Positions 1-6,243 of a stretch of DNA of 8,641 nt are shown here, piece after piece (position 1 is the stretch's first letter; each line of letters begins with the position of its first letter). The position numbers and the translations under genes were made by a program. A model generated the notes under the pieces. The model made no database searches, was not told where the DNA came from, and saw nothing but the letters and a program-made list of their open reading frames with translations. The stretch is from NCBI GenBank assembly GCA_949747745.1, contig CATKFT010000240.1:1-8641 (forward strand), read 5' to 3'. Source of the stretch: an uncultured Clostridia bacterium (GTDB lineage: Bacteria; Bacillota_A; Clostridia; TANB77; CAG-508).

Positions 1-501
1 GATGTAGTGGCTGCACGTGATGAGTATTTTGAAGAAACAGGTGTGTATATTCCAATTTGTTCAGATGGAGGAATAGTACATGACCATCACATTACAATAG
101 CCCTTTCACTAGGAGCAGACTTTGTAATGATGGGAAGATATTTTGCAAGATTCGATGAAAGCCCAACAAGAGTATTAAAGGTAGGAAATAGCTATGTAAA
201 AGAATATTGGGGAGAAGGTTCAAATCGTGCAAGAAATTGGCAAAGATATGACCTAGGAGGAGACAAAAATAAGTTATCTTTTGAAGAAGGTGTAGATTCG
301 TATATTCCATATGCAGGTTCACTAAAAGATAATTTAGCAGTAACAGTTGCAAAAATAAAATCAACTATGTGTAATTGTGGAGCAACATCAATTCCTGAAT
401 TACATGAAAAAGCAAGACTAACACTTGTGTCTGAAGTAAGTATAGCAGAAGGAAGTGCACATGATGTTATGCTAAAAGAAGTTGATAAAAATTATAAGTA
501 A
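1..501 (+). CDS. guaB: IMP dehydrogenase, C-terminal part (5' end outside the window)
   Basis: Oxidises IMP to XMP with NAD+, the committed step of cytosolic GMP synthesis. The reading frame is open from base 1, so the start lies upstream, along with most of the barrel and the catalytic-Cys loop. The visible part starts just before the phosphate-binding SDGGI segment (nt 61-75). It continues through the LGADFVMMG strand, the YWGEGS motif, and a mobile flap containing NWQRYD. The Arg-Tyr pair at nt 244-249 corresponds to the Arg-Tyr dyad that activates water in IMPDHs. The C-terminal [10 protein letters not shown] and MCNCGA segments and the AHDV tail are all family-typical. The flap and C-terminus recall the bacterial-like IMPDH of Tritrichomonas foetus rather than the B. 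subtilis form; that comparison is from memory. The frame ends in TAA and a terminator follows directly. guaA lies about 2 kb downstream on the other strand. Confidence 0.93.
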   Translation, partial: DVVAARDEYFEETGVYIPICSDGGIVHDHHITIALSLGADFVMMGRYFARFDESPTRVLKVGNSYVKEYWGEGSNRARNWQRYDLGGDKNKLSFEEGVDSYIPYAGSLKDNLAVTVAKIKSTMCNCGATSIPELHEKARLTLVSEVSIAEGSAHDVMLKEVDKNYK

Positions 502-516
502 TAGATAAAGATTAAT

Positions 517-550
517 AAAAAGAGCGAGGATTAACTTCGCTTTTTTTATT
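517..550 (+). terminator. Rho-independent terminator of guaB
   Basis: The stem AGCGAGG (523-529) pairs with CTTCGCT (535-541), with one G-U pair and an ATTAA loop. Upstream A residues extend it by pairing with the following T-run (541-547). It lies 16 bases after the guaB stop codon and has a classic U-tail. Confidence 0.88.
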
Positions 551-652
551 TTATTAGCGGAATTTATTCTGCTTTTATATAAAGGTGTAAACATTGATTG
601 TATATGCAAAACAGCTTATAGTAATATTTTTTATAGAATGGAAAAATTTATG

Positions 653-671
653 TTTGACAGATTTTGTCGAA
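653..671 (+). promoter_or_regulatory. Candidate paired Spo0A boxes overlapping the -35 and spacer
   Basis: TTTGTCGAA at 663-671 matches the Spo0A consensus TTTGTCRAA exactly. On the opposite strand, TGTCAAA (659 to 653) matches the 7-base core, so the two half-sites face each other across a 5-base gap. The -35 hexamer lies inside the first site. Binding here could block polymerase or, if Spo0A contacts sigma-A as at known activated promoters, stimulate it; the sequence does not decide. In AT-rich DNA such short matches arise by chance, but the pairing and position add weight. Confidence 0.5.
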
Positions 672-682
672 TACGATATTAT
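654..682 (+). promoter_or_regulatory. Sigma-A promoter of the polysaccharide deacetylase gene
   Basis: A perfect -35 TTGACA (654-659) is followed by a 17-base spacer and the -10 TATTAT (677-682). This gives a leader of about 45 bases before the start codon. A candidate Spo0A operator covers the -35 and the spacer. Confidence 0.8.
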
Positions 683-733
683 TATATTATGAATATTTTA
701 TTTATATTAAAATAGTATTAAAGGGTGATGAAA

Positions 734-2014
734 TTGAATAAAAGAACAATTATTATTTGTGCAATTATTGCTATAATATTGATTGCAGTGGCGATTGGTA
801 TTATTTCAATATTGTATATTCAAAATAATACTGTTCCAACCATATCTCTTATTGGAGATGAAAATATAAAATTAAAGTTAAATGATACATATGAAGAACA
901 TGGAGTACAAGCATTTTTAAATAAAGATGATGTTAGTAAAAATGTTATAATTGATGGAAATGTAAATACATCTAAAATAGGGAAATATTCTGTAAAGTAT
1001 ACTATATATAATTCCAAAAATAGAAAACCTGTAACAATAGAAAGAAATGTTTATGTAGAAGATGATATTCCTCCAAAAATAACTTTAAAAGGAAAACCAG
1101 AAGTAACTATTAGTGTAGGGGATACATATAAAGATGAAGGCTGTATAGCACAAGATAATTATGATGGAGATATTACAAGTAAGGTTGAAATTACAGGTAA
1201 AGTTGATACTAATAAAGAAGGTAAGTACACTATCTTTTATACAGTAGAAGACTCTTCTAGAAATGTAGCTAAAATTTCAAGAACAGTAACAGTAATAAAA
1301 AAGCAAGTTACAGTTACTATAGATTCAAAACCTATAACAGGTACAGAAGTTAGGAAAAATGGATTACCAGTACTTATGTATCATTTTTTCTATGATGCCA
1401 AAAAAGGTGAAAAAGGTCCTGATAATAATTGGATGGAAGTATCTGCATTTGAAGAACAAATGAAATATTTATCAGAAAATAATTATTATTTTCCAAGTTG
1501 GGAAGAAGTAGAAGATTATATAGATGGAAAGAAAAATTTGCCTGCTAAAAGTGTAGTAATAACAATAGATGATGGTGATGCATCATTTATAAAATATGCT
1601 ATACCAATTATAGAAAAATATAATATAAAAGCAACATCTTTTGTTGTAACAAGTTGGAATGGAGATTGGTTACCAAAATCATATATATCAGATCACTTAG
1701 ACTTTCAATCTCATTCACATGATATGCATAGATCAGGTAGTAATGGTAAGGGAAGGTTTGTTAATTTAAGTTATAAAGATGCTTTAGAAGATGTTAAAAA
1801 ATCAAAAGATATTATAGGCAAATGTACAATATTTTGCTATCCATTTGGACATTATAATGATAATGCTATAAAAGTATTAAAAGATGCAGGATATAATTTA
1901 GCTTTTACTACTCAAGGAGGAAGGGTATATAAGGGATCTAATAAATATACACTACCACGAGTACGTATGTCAAAAGGAATTAGTATGTCAGAATTTAAAG
2001 AAGCTATAAGATAA
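734..2014 (+). CDS. Membrane-anchored polysaccharide deacetylase with two Ig-like (DUF5011-type) repeats
   Basis: Predicted to remove acetyl groups from an N-acetylglucosamine polymer outside the cell (peptidoglycan or a PNAG-like exopolysaccharide). Numbered from TTG 734, residues 5-29 are one transmembrane anchor. Two beta-sandwich repeats of about 75 residues follow (35-108 and 113-187), each ending in a Y-T-x-x-D/N-S-type strand. A NodB/CE4 domain runs from about 211 to 426. It opens with LPVLMYH, as in IcaB/PgaB enzymes, and has TIDDGD (Asp279-Asp280) and SHSHDMH (His327 and His332, five apart as in PgaB). YPFG is motif 3. Start choice: GGTGAT (724-729) pairs with the 16S tail at ideal spacing for TTG 734, but sits too close to ATG 728 or GTG 725, which are in frame and remain alternatives. 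The gene is monocistronic, with its own promoter and terminator. The exact substrate cannot be read from the sequence. Confidence 0.88.
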   Translation: MNKRTIIICAIIAIILIAVAIGIISILYIQNNTVPTISLIGDENIKLKLNDTYEEHGVQAFLNKDDVSKNVIIDGNVNTSKIGKYSVKYTIYNSKNRKPVTIERNVYVEDDIPPKITLKGKPEVTISVGDTYKDEGCIAQDNYDGDITSKVEITGKVDTNKEGKYTIFYTVEDSSRNVAKISRTVTVIKKQVTVTIDSKPITGTEVRKNGLPVLMYHFFYDAKKGEKGPDNNWMEVSAFEEQMKYLSENNYYFPSWEEVEDYIDGKKNLPAKSVVITIDDGDASFIKYAIPIIEKYNIKATSFVVTSWNGDWLPKSYISDHLDFQSHSHDMHRSGSNGKGRFVNLSYKDALEDVKKSKDIIGKCTIFCYPFGHYNDNAIKVLKDAGYNLAFTTQGGRVYKGSNKYTLPRVRMSKGISMSEFKEAIR

Positions 2015-2020
2015 TTAAAG

Positions 2021-2051
2021 ATAGTAAGTAGTATAGGCTTACTATTTTTTT
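2021..2051 (+). terminator. Terminator of the deacetylase gene
   Basis: An 8-bp perfect stem, ATAGTAAG (2021-2028) with CTTACTAT (2038-2045), has a 9-base loop. It runs straight into seven T residues (2045-2051). It begins seven bases after the stop codon. Confidence 0.82.
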
Positions 2052-2122
2052 AATGAAATATTCATTTACAAACTTTCAAGATGAGTGTATCATATATTAA
2101 ATACAGAATTTAGAGTCAAAAT

Positions 2123-2151
2123 TTGATATTTTACATAAATAGTGTTATAAT
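2123..2151 (+). promoter_or_regulatory. Extended -10 sigma-A promoter of the 79-residue gene
   Basis: TTGATA (2123-2128), a 17-base spacer and TATAAT (2146-2151), preceded by TG at 2143-2144 (TGnTATAAT). This is one of the strongest promoters in the window. The expected leader is about 65 bases and contains a weak GTTCAA/TTGAAC hairpin (2175-2180 with 2193-2198). Confidence 0.78.
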
Positions 2152-2222
2152 TTAAATGTCACTATTGTAAATAAGTTCAAGATATTTTTTATTTGAACAT
2201 ACCACATGGAAGGAGTTACATC

Positions 2223-2462
2223 ATGGAAAAGCTAAAAGAGTATAAGGAACAGCTTATTGAACAAGTAAAAAAAGAAAGGGAAGAGCAGCGTATAGTTGAA
2301 AAGTATCTTGCAAAAAAATGCTTAGTAGCATTGAAGAAAGGTAATATTAATGTAGCTGATGTAGAACAGTGGATACAGAAGCAATGCAAAATTCAACCTG
2401 CGCAAGTTACCCTCAATAGGATTGCTTGTTATATCAAAACAAAATATCTCTCAAAACTATAA
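2223..2462 (+). CDS. Small charged protein of unknown function (79 aa)
   Basis: I do not recognise a family. ATG 2223 was chosen because AGGAG (2211-2215) lies seven bases upstream; an in-frame TTG at 2193 has no ribosome site. The protein has no signal peptide or membrane segment, so it is probably cytosolic. Residues 1-30 are rich in Lys and Glu (KLKEYKEQ, KKEREEQR) and would form an amphipathic helix or short coiled coil. Residues 40-79 look like two or three further short helices. Cysteines sit at 33, 55 and 69 without a metal-site pattern. Codons such as CAG, GCG, ACC and CTC are more GC-rich than in the neighbours, a weak hint of foreign origin. It is a single-gene unit, with a strong promoter and a terminator shared with guaA. 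A small regulator or adaptor is possible but unproven. Confidence 0.72.
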   Translation: MEKLKEYKEQLIEQVKKEREEQRIVEKYLAKKCLVALKKGNINVADVEQWIQKQCKIQPAQVTLNRIACYIKTKYLSKL

Positions 2463-2485
2463 AGATGTATACTCAAAAATTAGTT

Positions 2486-2523
2486 AAAAAAATACTTGGG
2501 ATAGATATCCCAAGTATTTTTTT
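2486..2523. terminator. Bidirectional terminator between the 79-aa gene and guaA
   Basis: A long perfect inverted repeat. The core CTTGGGATA (2495-2503) and TATCCCAAG (2506-2514) surround a 2-base centre, and A/T pairs extend the stem to 2486-2523. A-runs on the left and T-runs on the right give a U-tail in both directions. The guaA stop codon (TAA, 2525-2523 on the - strand) overlaps its edge, so both convergent genes end here. Confidence 0.92.
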
Positions 2524-4064
2524 TATTCCCACTCAATAGTAGCAGGTGGTTTTCCTGTTATATCATATACAACACGATTAACATGTGAAACTTCATTTAC
2601 AATTCTTGATGAAACTTTTTCTAATATTTCATAAGGAATTTTACTCCATACAGCAGTCATAAAATCGGATGTTGTTACAGCGCGAAGTGCTATTGTATAA
2701 TCATATGTTCTATCGTCACCCATAACACCAACACTTTTCAAATTAGTTAAAACAGCAAAATATTGGTTTATTTCTTTATCAAGTCCAGCAAGTTTAATTT
2801 CTTCTCTAAAAATAGCATCAGCATCTTTTAAAATTGTTAATTTATCATCAGTAATATCTCCAATTACTCTTATTGCAAGACCAGGTCCTGGAAAAGGTTG
2901 ACGATATACTAAGTTTTCTGGAATTCCTAGCTCTAATCCAGTTTTACGAACTTCATCTTTAAACAAATCTCTTAAAGGTTCAACAATTTCTTTAAAATCA
3001 ACATATTCAGGAAGACCTCCAACATTGTGATGGCTTTTTATTGTTGTTCCTTTTCCTAAACCACTTTCTATAACATCAGGATAAATTGTTCCTTGTACTA
3101 GATAATCAACTGTTCCAATTTTCTTTGCTTCTTCTTCAAATACACGAATAAATTCTTCACCTATAATTTTTCTTTTTGTTTCTGGCTCTGTAACTCCTGC
3201 AAGTTTTTCTAAGAAGCGGTCTTTTGCATTAACACGAACTAGATTTATATCAAATTGATTTCTAAAAATTTCTTCAACTTCATCTCCTTCATTTTTGCGA
3301 AGAAGACCATGGTCAACAAAGATGCAAGTCAAATTTTTCCCAATTGCCTTATGAATAAGAACAGCTGCAACAGAAGAATCTACTCCACCAGATAAGGCGC
3401 ATAATGCTTTTTTATCTCCAATTTTTTCTTTCAAAGTTTTAATAGTTTCTTCTGCAAAAGAAGACATTTTCCAATCTCCTAAGCATCCACAAATATTAAA
3501 TAAAAAGTTTTTAATAATATTTGTACCATTTACAGTATTATTAACTTCAGGATGAAATTGAATACCATAAAGTTTCTTTTCTCTATTTTCCATAGCAGCA
3601 GTAGGGCAAGTAGCAGTGTTTCCTATGACTTTAAATCCATCAGGAACACAAGATACAAAATCAGTATGACTCATTAAGCAATCATTTACATTACTAAATC
3701 CGTCAAATAGTAAAGAGGAATTGTCAATATTAACAGGTAAAACACCATATTCACGTTTATCAGCTCTTGTAACAGTACCACCAAAAACATGAGTCATAAC
3801 TTGCATACCATAGCAAATTCCTAAAATAGGAATACCCATATTAAAAATTTCAGGGTCACACATTTTTGCATCTTCTACATAGACACTAGATGGACCGCCT
3901 GTAAAAATAATTCCTTTTGGATTTTTTTCTCTAATTTTTTCTATTGAAATGTTATAAGGTACAATTTCAGAGTATACATTACACTCTCTTACACGCCTTG
4001 CAATTAATTGATTATATTGACCAAAAAAATCTAATATTAAAATAGTTTCATTTGTATTAACCAT
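2523..4064 (-). CDS. guaA: GMP synthase (glutamine-hydrolysing)
   Basis: Converts XMP, ATP and glutamine to GMP, the second step of the IMP-to-GMP branch; cytosolic, normally a homodimer. At 513 aa it is full length. The class I glutamine amidotransferase domain (about 8-195) has the GICYGMQ nucleophile elbow with Cys84, plus His171 and Glu173 in HPE. The N-terminal motif reads [10 protein letters not shown] where most homologues have DFGGQYNQL. The ATP-pyrophosphatase domain (about 200-390) has the PP-loop LSGGVDSS at 224-231. The C-terminal dimerisation domain has [15 protein letters not shown] and the usual KPPATIEWE end. AGGAGG (4075-4070 on the - strand) lies five bases before the ATG. 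guaB is nearby but on the other strand, so the two are not cotranscribed. Upstream is a leader of roughly 120 bases from a TTGATA/TACAAT promoter; I see no purine riboswitch core in it. Confidence 0.98.
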   Translation of the reverse strand: MVNTNETILILDFFGQYNQLIARRVRECNVYSEIVPYNISIEKIREKNPKGIIFTGGPSSVYVEDAKMCDPEIFNMGIPILGICYGMQVMTHVFGGTVTRADKREYGVLPVNIDNSSLLFDGFSNVNDCLMSHTDFVSCVPDGFKVIGNTATCPTAAMENREKKLYGIQFHPEVNNTVNGTNIIKNFLFNICGCLGDWKMSSFAEETIKTLKEKIGDKKALCALSGGVDSSVAAVLIHKAIGKNLTCIFVDHGLLRKNEGDEVEEIFRNQFDINLVRVNAKDRFLEKLAGVTEPETKRKIIGEEFIRVFEEEAKKIGTVDYLVQGTIYPDVIESGLGKGTTIKSHHNVGGLPEYVDFKEIVEPLRDLFKDEVRKTGLELGIPENLVYRQPFPGPGLAIRVIGDITDDKLTILKDADAIFREEIKLAGLDKEINQYFAVLTNLKSVGVMGDDRTYDYTIALRAVTTSDFMTAVWSKIPYEILEKVSSRIVNEVSHVNRVVYDITGKPPATIEWE

Positions 4065-4143
4065 AATATCCTCCTAAAATTTACAAATTTATATATATTT
4101 TAACATGATTTTACTAAAAAGTATACTGTTTTAAATATTTTTT

Positions 4144-4178
4144 ATAGGGTTATTCTATAAAATAACTCTGTATTTTTT
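4144..4178 (+). other. Hairpin with T-run in the guaA/HD-gene intergenic region
   Basis: AGGGTTATT (4146-4154) pairs with AATAACTCT (4161-4169), with one G-U pair and a 6-base loop. TATTTTTT follows on the + strand. Read in the + direction it resembles a weak terminator guarding the HD gene from read-through. Read in the - direction it lies in the guaA leader, where the stem has one A-C mismatch and no U-tail. Confidence 0.4.
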
Positions 4179-4194
4179 AAATAGATATTTAGAT

Positions 4195-4222
4195 ATTGTA
4201 ACTTAAAATCCAAAAGTATCAA
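4195..4222 (-). promoter_or_regulatory. Probable promoter of guaA
   Basis: On the - strand, TTGATA (4222-4217), a 16-base spacer and TACAAT (4200-4195). This would start a transcript about 120 bases before the guaA ATG. It stands back to back with the promoter of the HD gene, less than 20 bases away. Confidence 0.5.
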
Positions 4223-4237
4223 AATTTTCTATGCATA

Positions 4238-4267
4238 TTTACAATTAAAATAATTTTATGTTATAAT
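4238..4267 (+). promoter_or_regulatory. Promoter of the HD-domain gene
   Basis: TTTACA (4238-4243), an 18-base spacer and TATAAT (4262-4267). The leader of about 70 bases contains a short CTTGC/GCAAG pairing (4294-4298 with 4315-4319) and ends in AGGAGG (4334-4339), seven bases before the ATG. Confidence 0.65.
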
Positions 4268-4346
4268 ACATATGTAAACATAATTTGGACTTCCTTGCGA
4301 GGCATTATACTTTTGCAAGAGACAAGACTTTAAAGGAGGATGTTTT

Positions 4347-5489
4347 ATGGTATTAGATTTAAAGGTTCTAAAAGCAACAAATGCATTGTTCTTACGTCTT
4401 TGTAATTTACGGAGATGGACTTCTTTTGTAAGTGAGGACAAATATAATGAGATTGCAAAGCAAAGTTTAAACTGCATCGTAGCATATATACTTGCTATTT
4501 ATGCAGAAGAAAACGGACAAACAATACATTGGGAACGTTTTCCCAAAATTGCTTTGTATCGTGCTTGGCAAAAAGCTTATGTATATTTTGATACTCCAGA
4601 ACACATCATTAATGAAATTTGTGAAATAGGACATATCTCTAAAAACGAATTTTATCGTGTTACAAAAGAAATTATTGTAGAAAATACAAGTAAGGATTTT
4701 GCAGAGTTTTTGTACGAAGGAATTGGAACAGACGAGTTACAAATTTATAGGGCTGCTATTAAAATTTCAACCTATATCGAGCTTATGGAAATTAGAAATA
4801 AGATTGATGATATGGAATTCAGCATTAAAATTCAAGAAATTGGTAAATCATTGGAAGAATTTGAAAAAATGCCAGGGGTTTTAGAAATTTTCAACCCAAG
4901 GAATGCAATTTTTCAGATTATTACAAAAATTGCCAGTTTAAGGAATAAAAACAGGTGGTCTGTGCAAGCATATGCAGTAGAATGTTCAGTACTTGGGCAT
5001 TTGTTTGATACTGCTGTATTTGCATACTTCATGTCTTTGGAAAAAAATCCTAATGACGAAATTTTGGCATCAAAAATGTTTTTTATGGGAATTTTACATG
5101 ATGTAGCAGAAACATGGACTACTGATATACCATCGCCCATAAAAGATAGGATTTTGGGATTTAGGAAAGCAACTGAAGAATATGAAATAAAAATGCTTGA
5201 ACAGGAGCTCTATAATATAGTACCAAGCTTTTTATCAGAAAAGATACGTAAAGCAATGTTTGAAGATGAAGCAAATTGTGAATTCAAAAGTTTGATAAAA
5301 GGCGCAGATTATCTATCAGCAGACAGTGAATGTTGGAGACAGTATATAGCAGGAAGTAGAGATGATTATTTTTTAGGTGCAATGTTAAGGAGAATACCTA
5401 AAATCAACTCAGGGGATGTACTGTTAACACCTGCTTGCAAAGAACTGTACGATTACTTCGTTCAGTATGCAGAAAATTTAAATCTATAA
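4347..5489 (+). CDS. Tandem YfbR-like HD-domain phosphohydrolase, N-terminal copy degenerate
   Basis: Probable 5'-deoxynucleotidase-type enzyme (dNMP to deoxynucleoside plus phosphate) of the HD superfamily, cytosolic. E. coli YfbR is about 200 residues; this protein is 380 and looks like two such units. The C-terminal unit (about 195-350) keeps every expected residue: RW at 203-204, His218 (in LGHLFDTA), His251-Asp252 with Glu255 (ILHDVAE), TTDIPSPIK at 258-266, and the distal Asp321 (IKGADYLSA). The N-terminal unit (about 15-175) keeps the outline, RRW at 22-24 and FDTPEHI at 81-87. However, where HD is expected it reads YRAWQKA (71-77), and the first His position is Lys or Gln (IAKQSLN). 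It therefore cannot bind the metal in the usual way and may be structural or regulatory. The gene is single, divergent from guaA, and closed by a hairpin terminator. The substrate is inferred from the family only. Confidence 0.82.
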   Translation: MVLDLKVLKATNALFLRLCNLRRWTSFVSEDKYNEIAKQSLNCIVAYILAIYAEENGQTIHWERFPKIALYRAWQKAYVYFDTPEHIINEICEIGHISKNEFYRVTKEIIVENTSKDFAEFLYEGIGTDELQIYRAAIKISTYIELMEIRNKIDDMEFSIKIQEIGKSLEEFEKMPGVLEIFNPRNAIFQIITKIASLRNKNRWSVQAYAVECSVLGHLFDTAVFAYFMSLEKNPNDEILASKMFFMGILHDVAETWTTDIPSPIKDRILGFRKATEEYEIKMLEQELYNIVPSFLSEKIRKAMFEDEANCEFKSLIKGADYLSADSECWRQYIAGSRDDYFLGAMLRRIPKINSGDVLLTPACKELYDYFVQYAENLNL

Positions 5490-5494
5490 GAGCT

Positions 5495-5533
5495 AAATGA
5501 AAGAGAGCATAGGTTTTATGCTTTCTTTCATTT
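5495..5533 (+). terminator. Terminator of the HD gene
   Basis: A 17-bp stem: 5495-5511 pairs with 5517-5533, with a single G-U pair and a GGTTT loop. The core is GAGAGCATA/TATGCTTTC. The U-tail is weak (TTTCATTT). The hairpin begins five bases after the stop codon and forms the left half of a duplicated block. Confidence 0.7.
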
Positions 5534-5590
5534 ATGCAAAATAGTATTAAAACAATACAGTGAAATTTACATAACTTAATAATGTATTGC
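5503..5590 (+). repeat. Intergenic repeat, copy A
   Basis: From GAGAGCATA onward this stretch aligns with 6125-6213 over its whole length with two single-base gaps. Shared blocks include GTTTTATGCT, TCTTTCAT, AAAATAG, ATTAAAAC and AAATTTACATAA. By eye roughly three quarters to four fifths of positions agree. Copy A keeps TTTACA (5566-5571) but has lost the TATAAG found in copy B. The gap 5490-5796 (307 bases) holds this repeat, the HD terminator and the promoter of the next gene; I see no other coding sequence in it. Confidence 0.75.
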
Positions 5591-5674
5591 AAAGAATAAA
5601 TGAGGGGATTAGATAGTAAGAAAAATTTTTAATAATAATTTGAGAGATTAATTACAATAGAAAGAATATAATAA

Positions 5675-5703
5675 TTGAAATTATTTCCATTTTATTATAT
5701 AAT
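5675..5703 (+). promoter_or_regulatory. Promoter of the Cys-rich protein gene
   Basis: TTGAAA (5675-5680), a 17-base spacer and TATAAT (5698-5703). A perfect 8-bp hairpin, AATAAGAA/TTCTTATT (5707-5714 with 5722-5729), lies at the predicted 5' end of the transcript and could stabilise it. Confidence 0.62.
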
Positions 5704-5796
5704 TGCAATAAGAATTTATCTTTCTTATTATGTATTTAGACATATTTTAGTATGAATTATAGTAAAGTAAATAAAAATAGAAAGTGAGGTGAGTTT

Positions 5797-6090
5797 ATGA
5801 TGAAGAAAATAATATTAGGAGTTGTTTTTATAATAGTTATATTATCTAGTGTAGTATTAGCTAATTCAAATATGCAAGAAGATTCAAGAAGAAATAACAT
5901 TAATTGCTATAATAATTGTATATATAACGAGAATTGTATGAAAGAAAGTTGTATTATGACAGAAAAATGCACAAATAATAATTGTGTCAATCAAAATTGT
6001 GATATTACAAGAAAACAACAAAGAAATCAAAATTGCAGTAATCAAAATAGAAATTTGATACAAAAACAATGTAAAAGAATGTGTCATTAA
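5797..6090 (+). CDS. Small secreted cysteine-rich protein, family unknown
   Basis: A 97-residue protein that I cannot assign. Lys3-Lys4 and a hydrophobic stretch (5-21) make a signal peptide with a plausible cleavage after VLA (residue 22), leaving a mature peptide of about 75 residues. The mature part is rich in Asn and Gln and has ten cysteines at 37, 41, 47, 52, 58, 63, 68, 80, 92 and 96. Most are separated by 3 to 5 residues, with two 11-residue gaps near the end. NNC, NENC and NQNC recur, suggesting growth by short internal duplications. An even cysteine count fits disulfides or metal binding outside the cytoplasm. AGGTGA (5787-5792) supports ATG 5797 or, with better spacing, ATG 5800. 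It has its own promoter and terminator. It sits between two copies of an intergenic repeat, just before spoVFB, so a sporulation or envelope role is possible but unproven. Confidence 0.75.
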   Translation: MMKKIILGVVFIIVILSSVVLANSNMQEDSRRNNINCYNNCIYNENCMKESCIMTEKCTNNNCVNQNCDITRKQQRNQNCSNQNRNLIQKQCKRMCH

Positions 6091-6121
6091 CAATATGAAT
6101 TACAATTTTGAAAGGAAGTTA

Positions 6122-6152
6122 TAGGAGAGCATAGTTTTATGCTCTCTTTCAT
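6122..6152 (+). terminator. Terminator of the Cys-rich gene
   Basis: A perfect 9-bp stem, GAGAGCATA (6125-6133) with TATGCTCTC (6138-6146), and a GTTT loop. G-U and A-U pairs extend it. TTTCATAT follows as a weak U-tail. It is the homologue of the HD-gene terminator. Confidence 0.72.
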
Positions 6153-6213
6153 ATATACTAAAATAGAATTAAAACCAGGTAGCAAAATTTACATAATTTC
6201 ATAATATATTATA
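6125..6213 (+). repeat. Intergenic repeat, copy B
   Basis: Second copy of the block at 5503-5590, in the same orientation. It joins the terminator of the Cys-rich gene to the promoter region of spoVFB. Its hairpin core is perfectly paired, and TTTACA is followed by a usable -10, unlike copy A. Confidence 0.75.
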
Positions 6214-6215
6214 AG
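6188..6215 (+). promoter_or_regulatory. Candidate promoter of spoVFB
   Basis: TTTACA (6188-6193), a 16-base spacer and TATAAG (6210-6215), leaving a leader of about 20 bases. The overlapping CATAATATA (6200-6208) fits the sigma-K -10 pattern CATANNNTA, which would suit spoVFB, but I find no AC-type -35 at the right distance. Confidence 0.4.
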
Positions 6216-6243
6216 AAAACAAAAGAGAGGAGGCTTGAATATT

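Noticed and set aside
92..364. Open frame on the - strand inside guaB
   Set aside because: It is a mirror of the conserved IMPDH frame. Its Leu-rich composition is what antisense of this coding region would give.
4070..4190. Possible purine riboswitch in the guaA leader
   Set aside because: The leader lacks the conserved purine-aptamer core and P1 stem pairing. Only a short imperfect hairpin is visible.
4287..4332. Structured RNA in the HD-gene leader
   Set aside because: Only 5-bp pairings (CTTGC/GCAAG) and short direct repeats are present, and they match no riboswitch class I know.
4256..4477. Open frame on the - strand at the start of the HD gene
   Set aside because: It overlaps the HD promoter and the 5' coding region, has no ribosome site, and its translation resembles no protein family I know.
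5741..5749. CATATTTTA as a sigma-K -10 for the Cys-rich gene
   Set aside because: It fits CATANNNTA, but no AC-type -35 lies at the right distance, and such 6-base matches are frequent in AT-rich DNA. The TTGAAA/TATAAT pair upstream is better.
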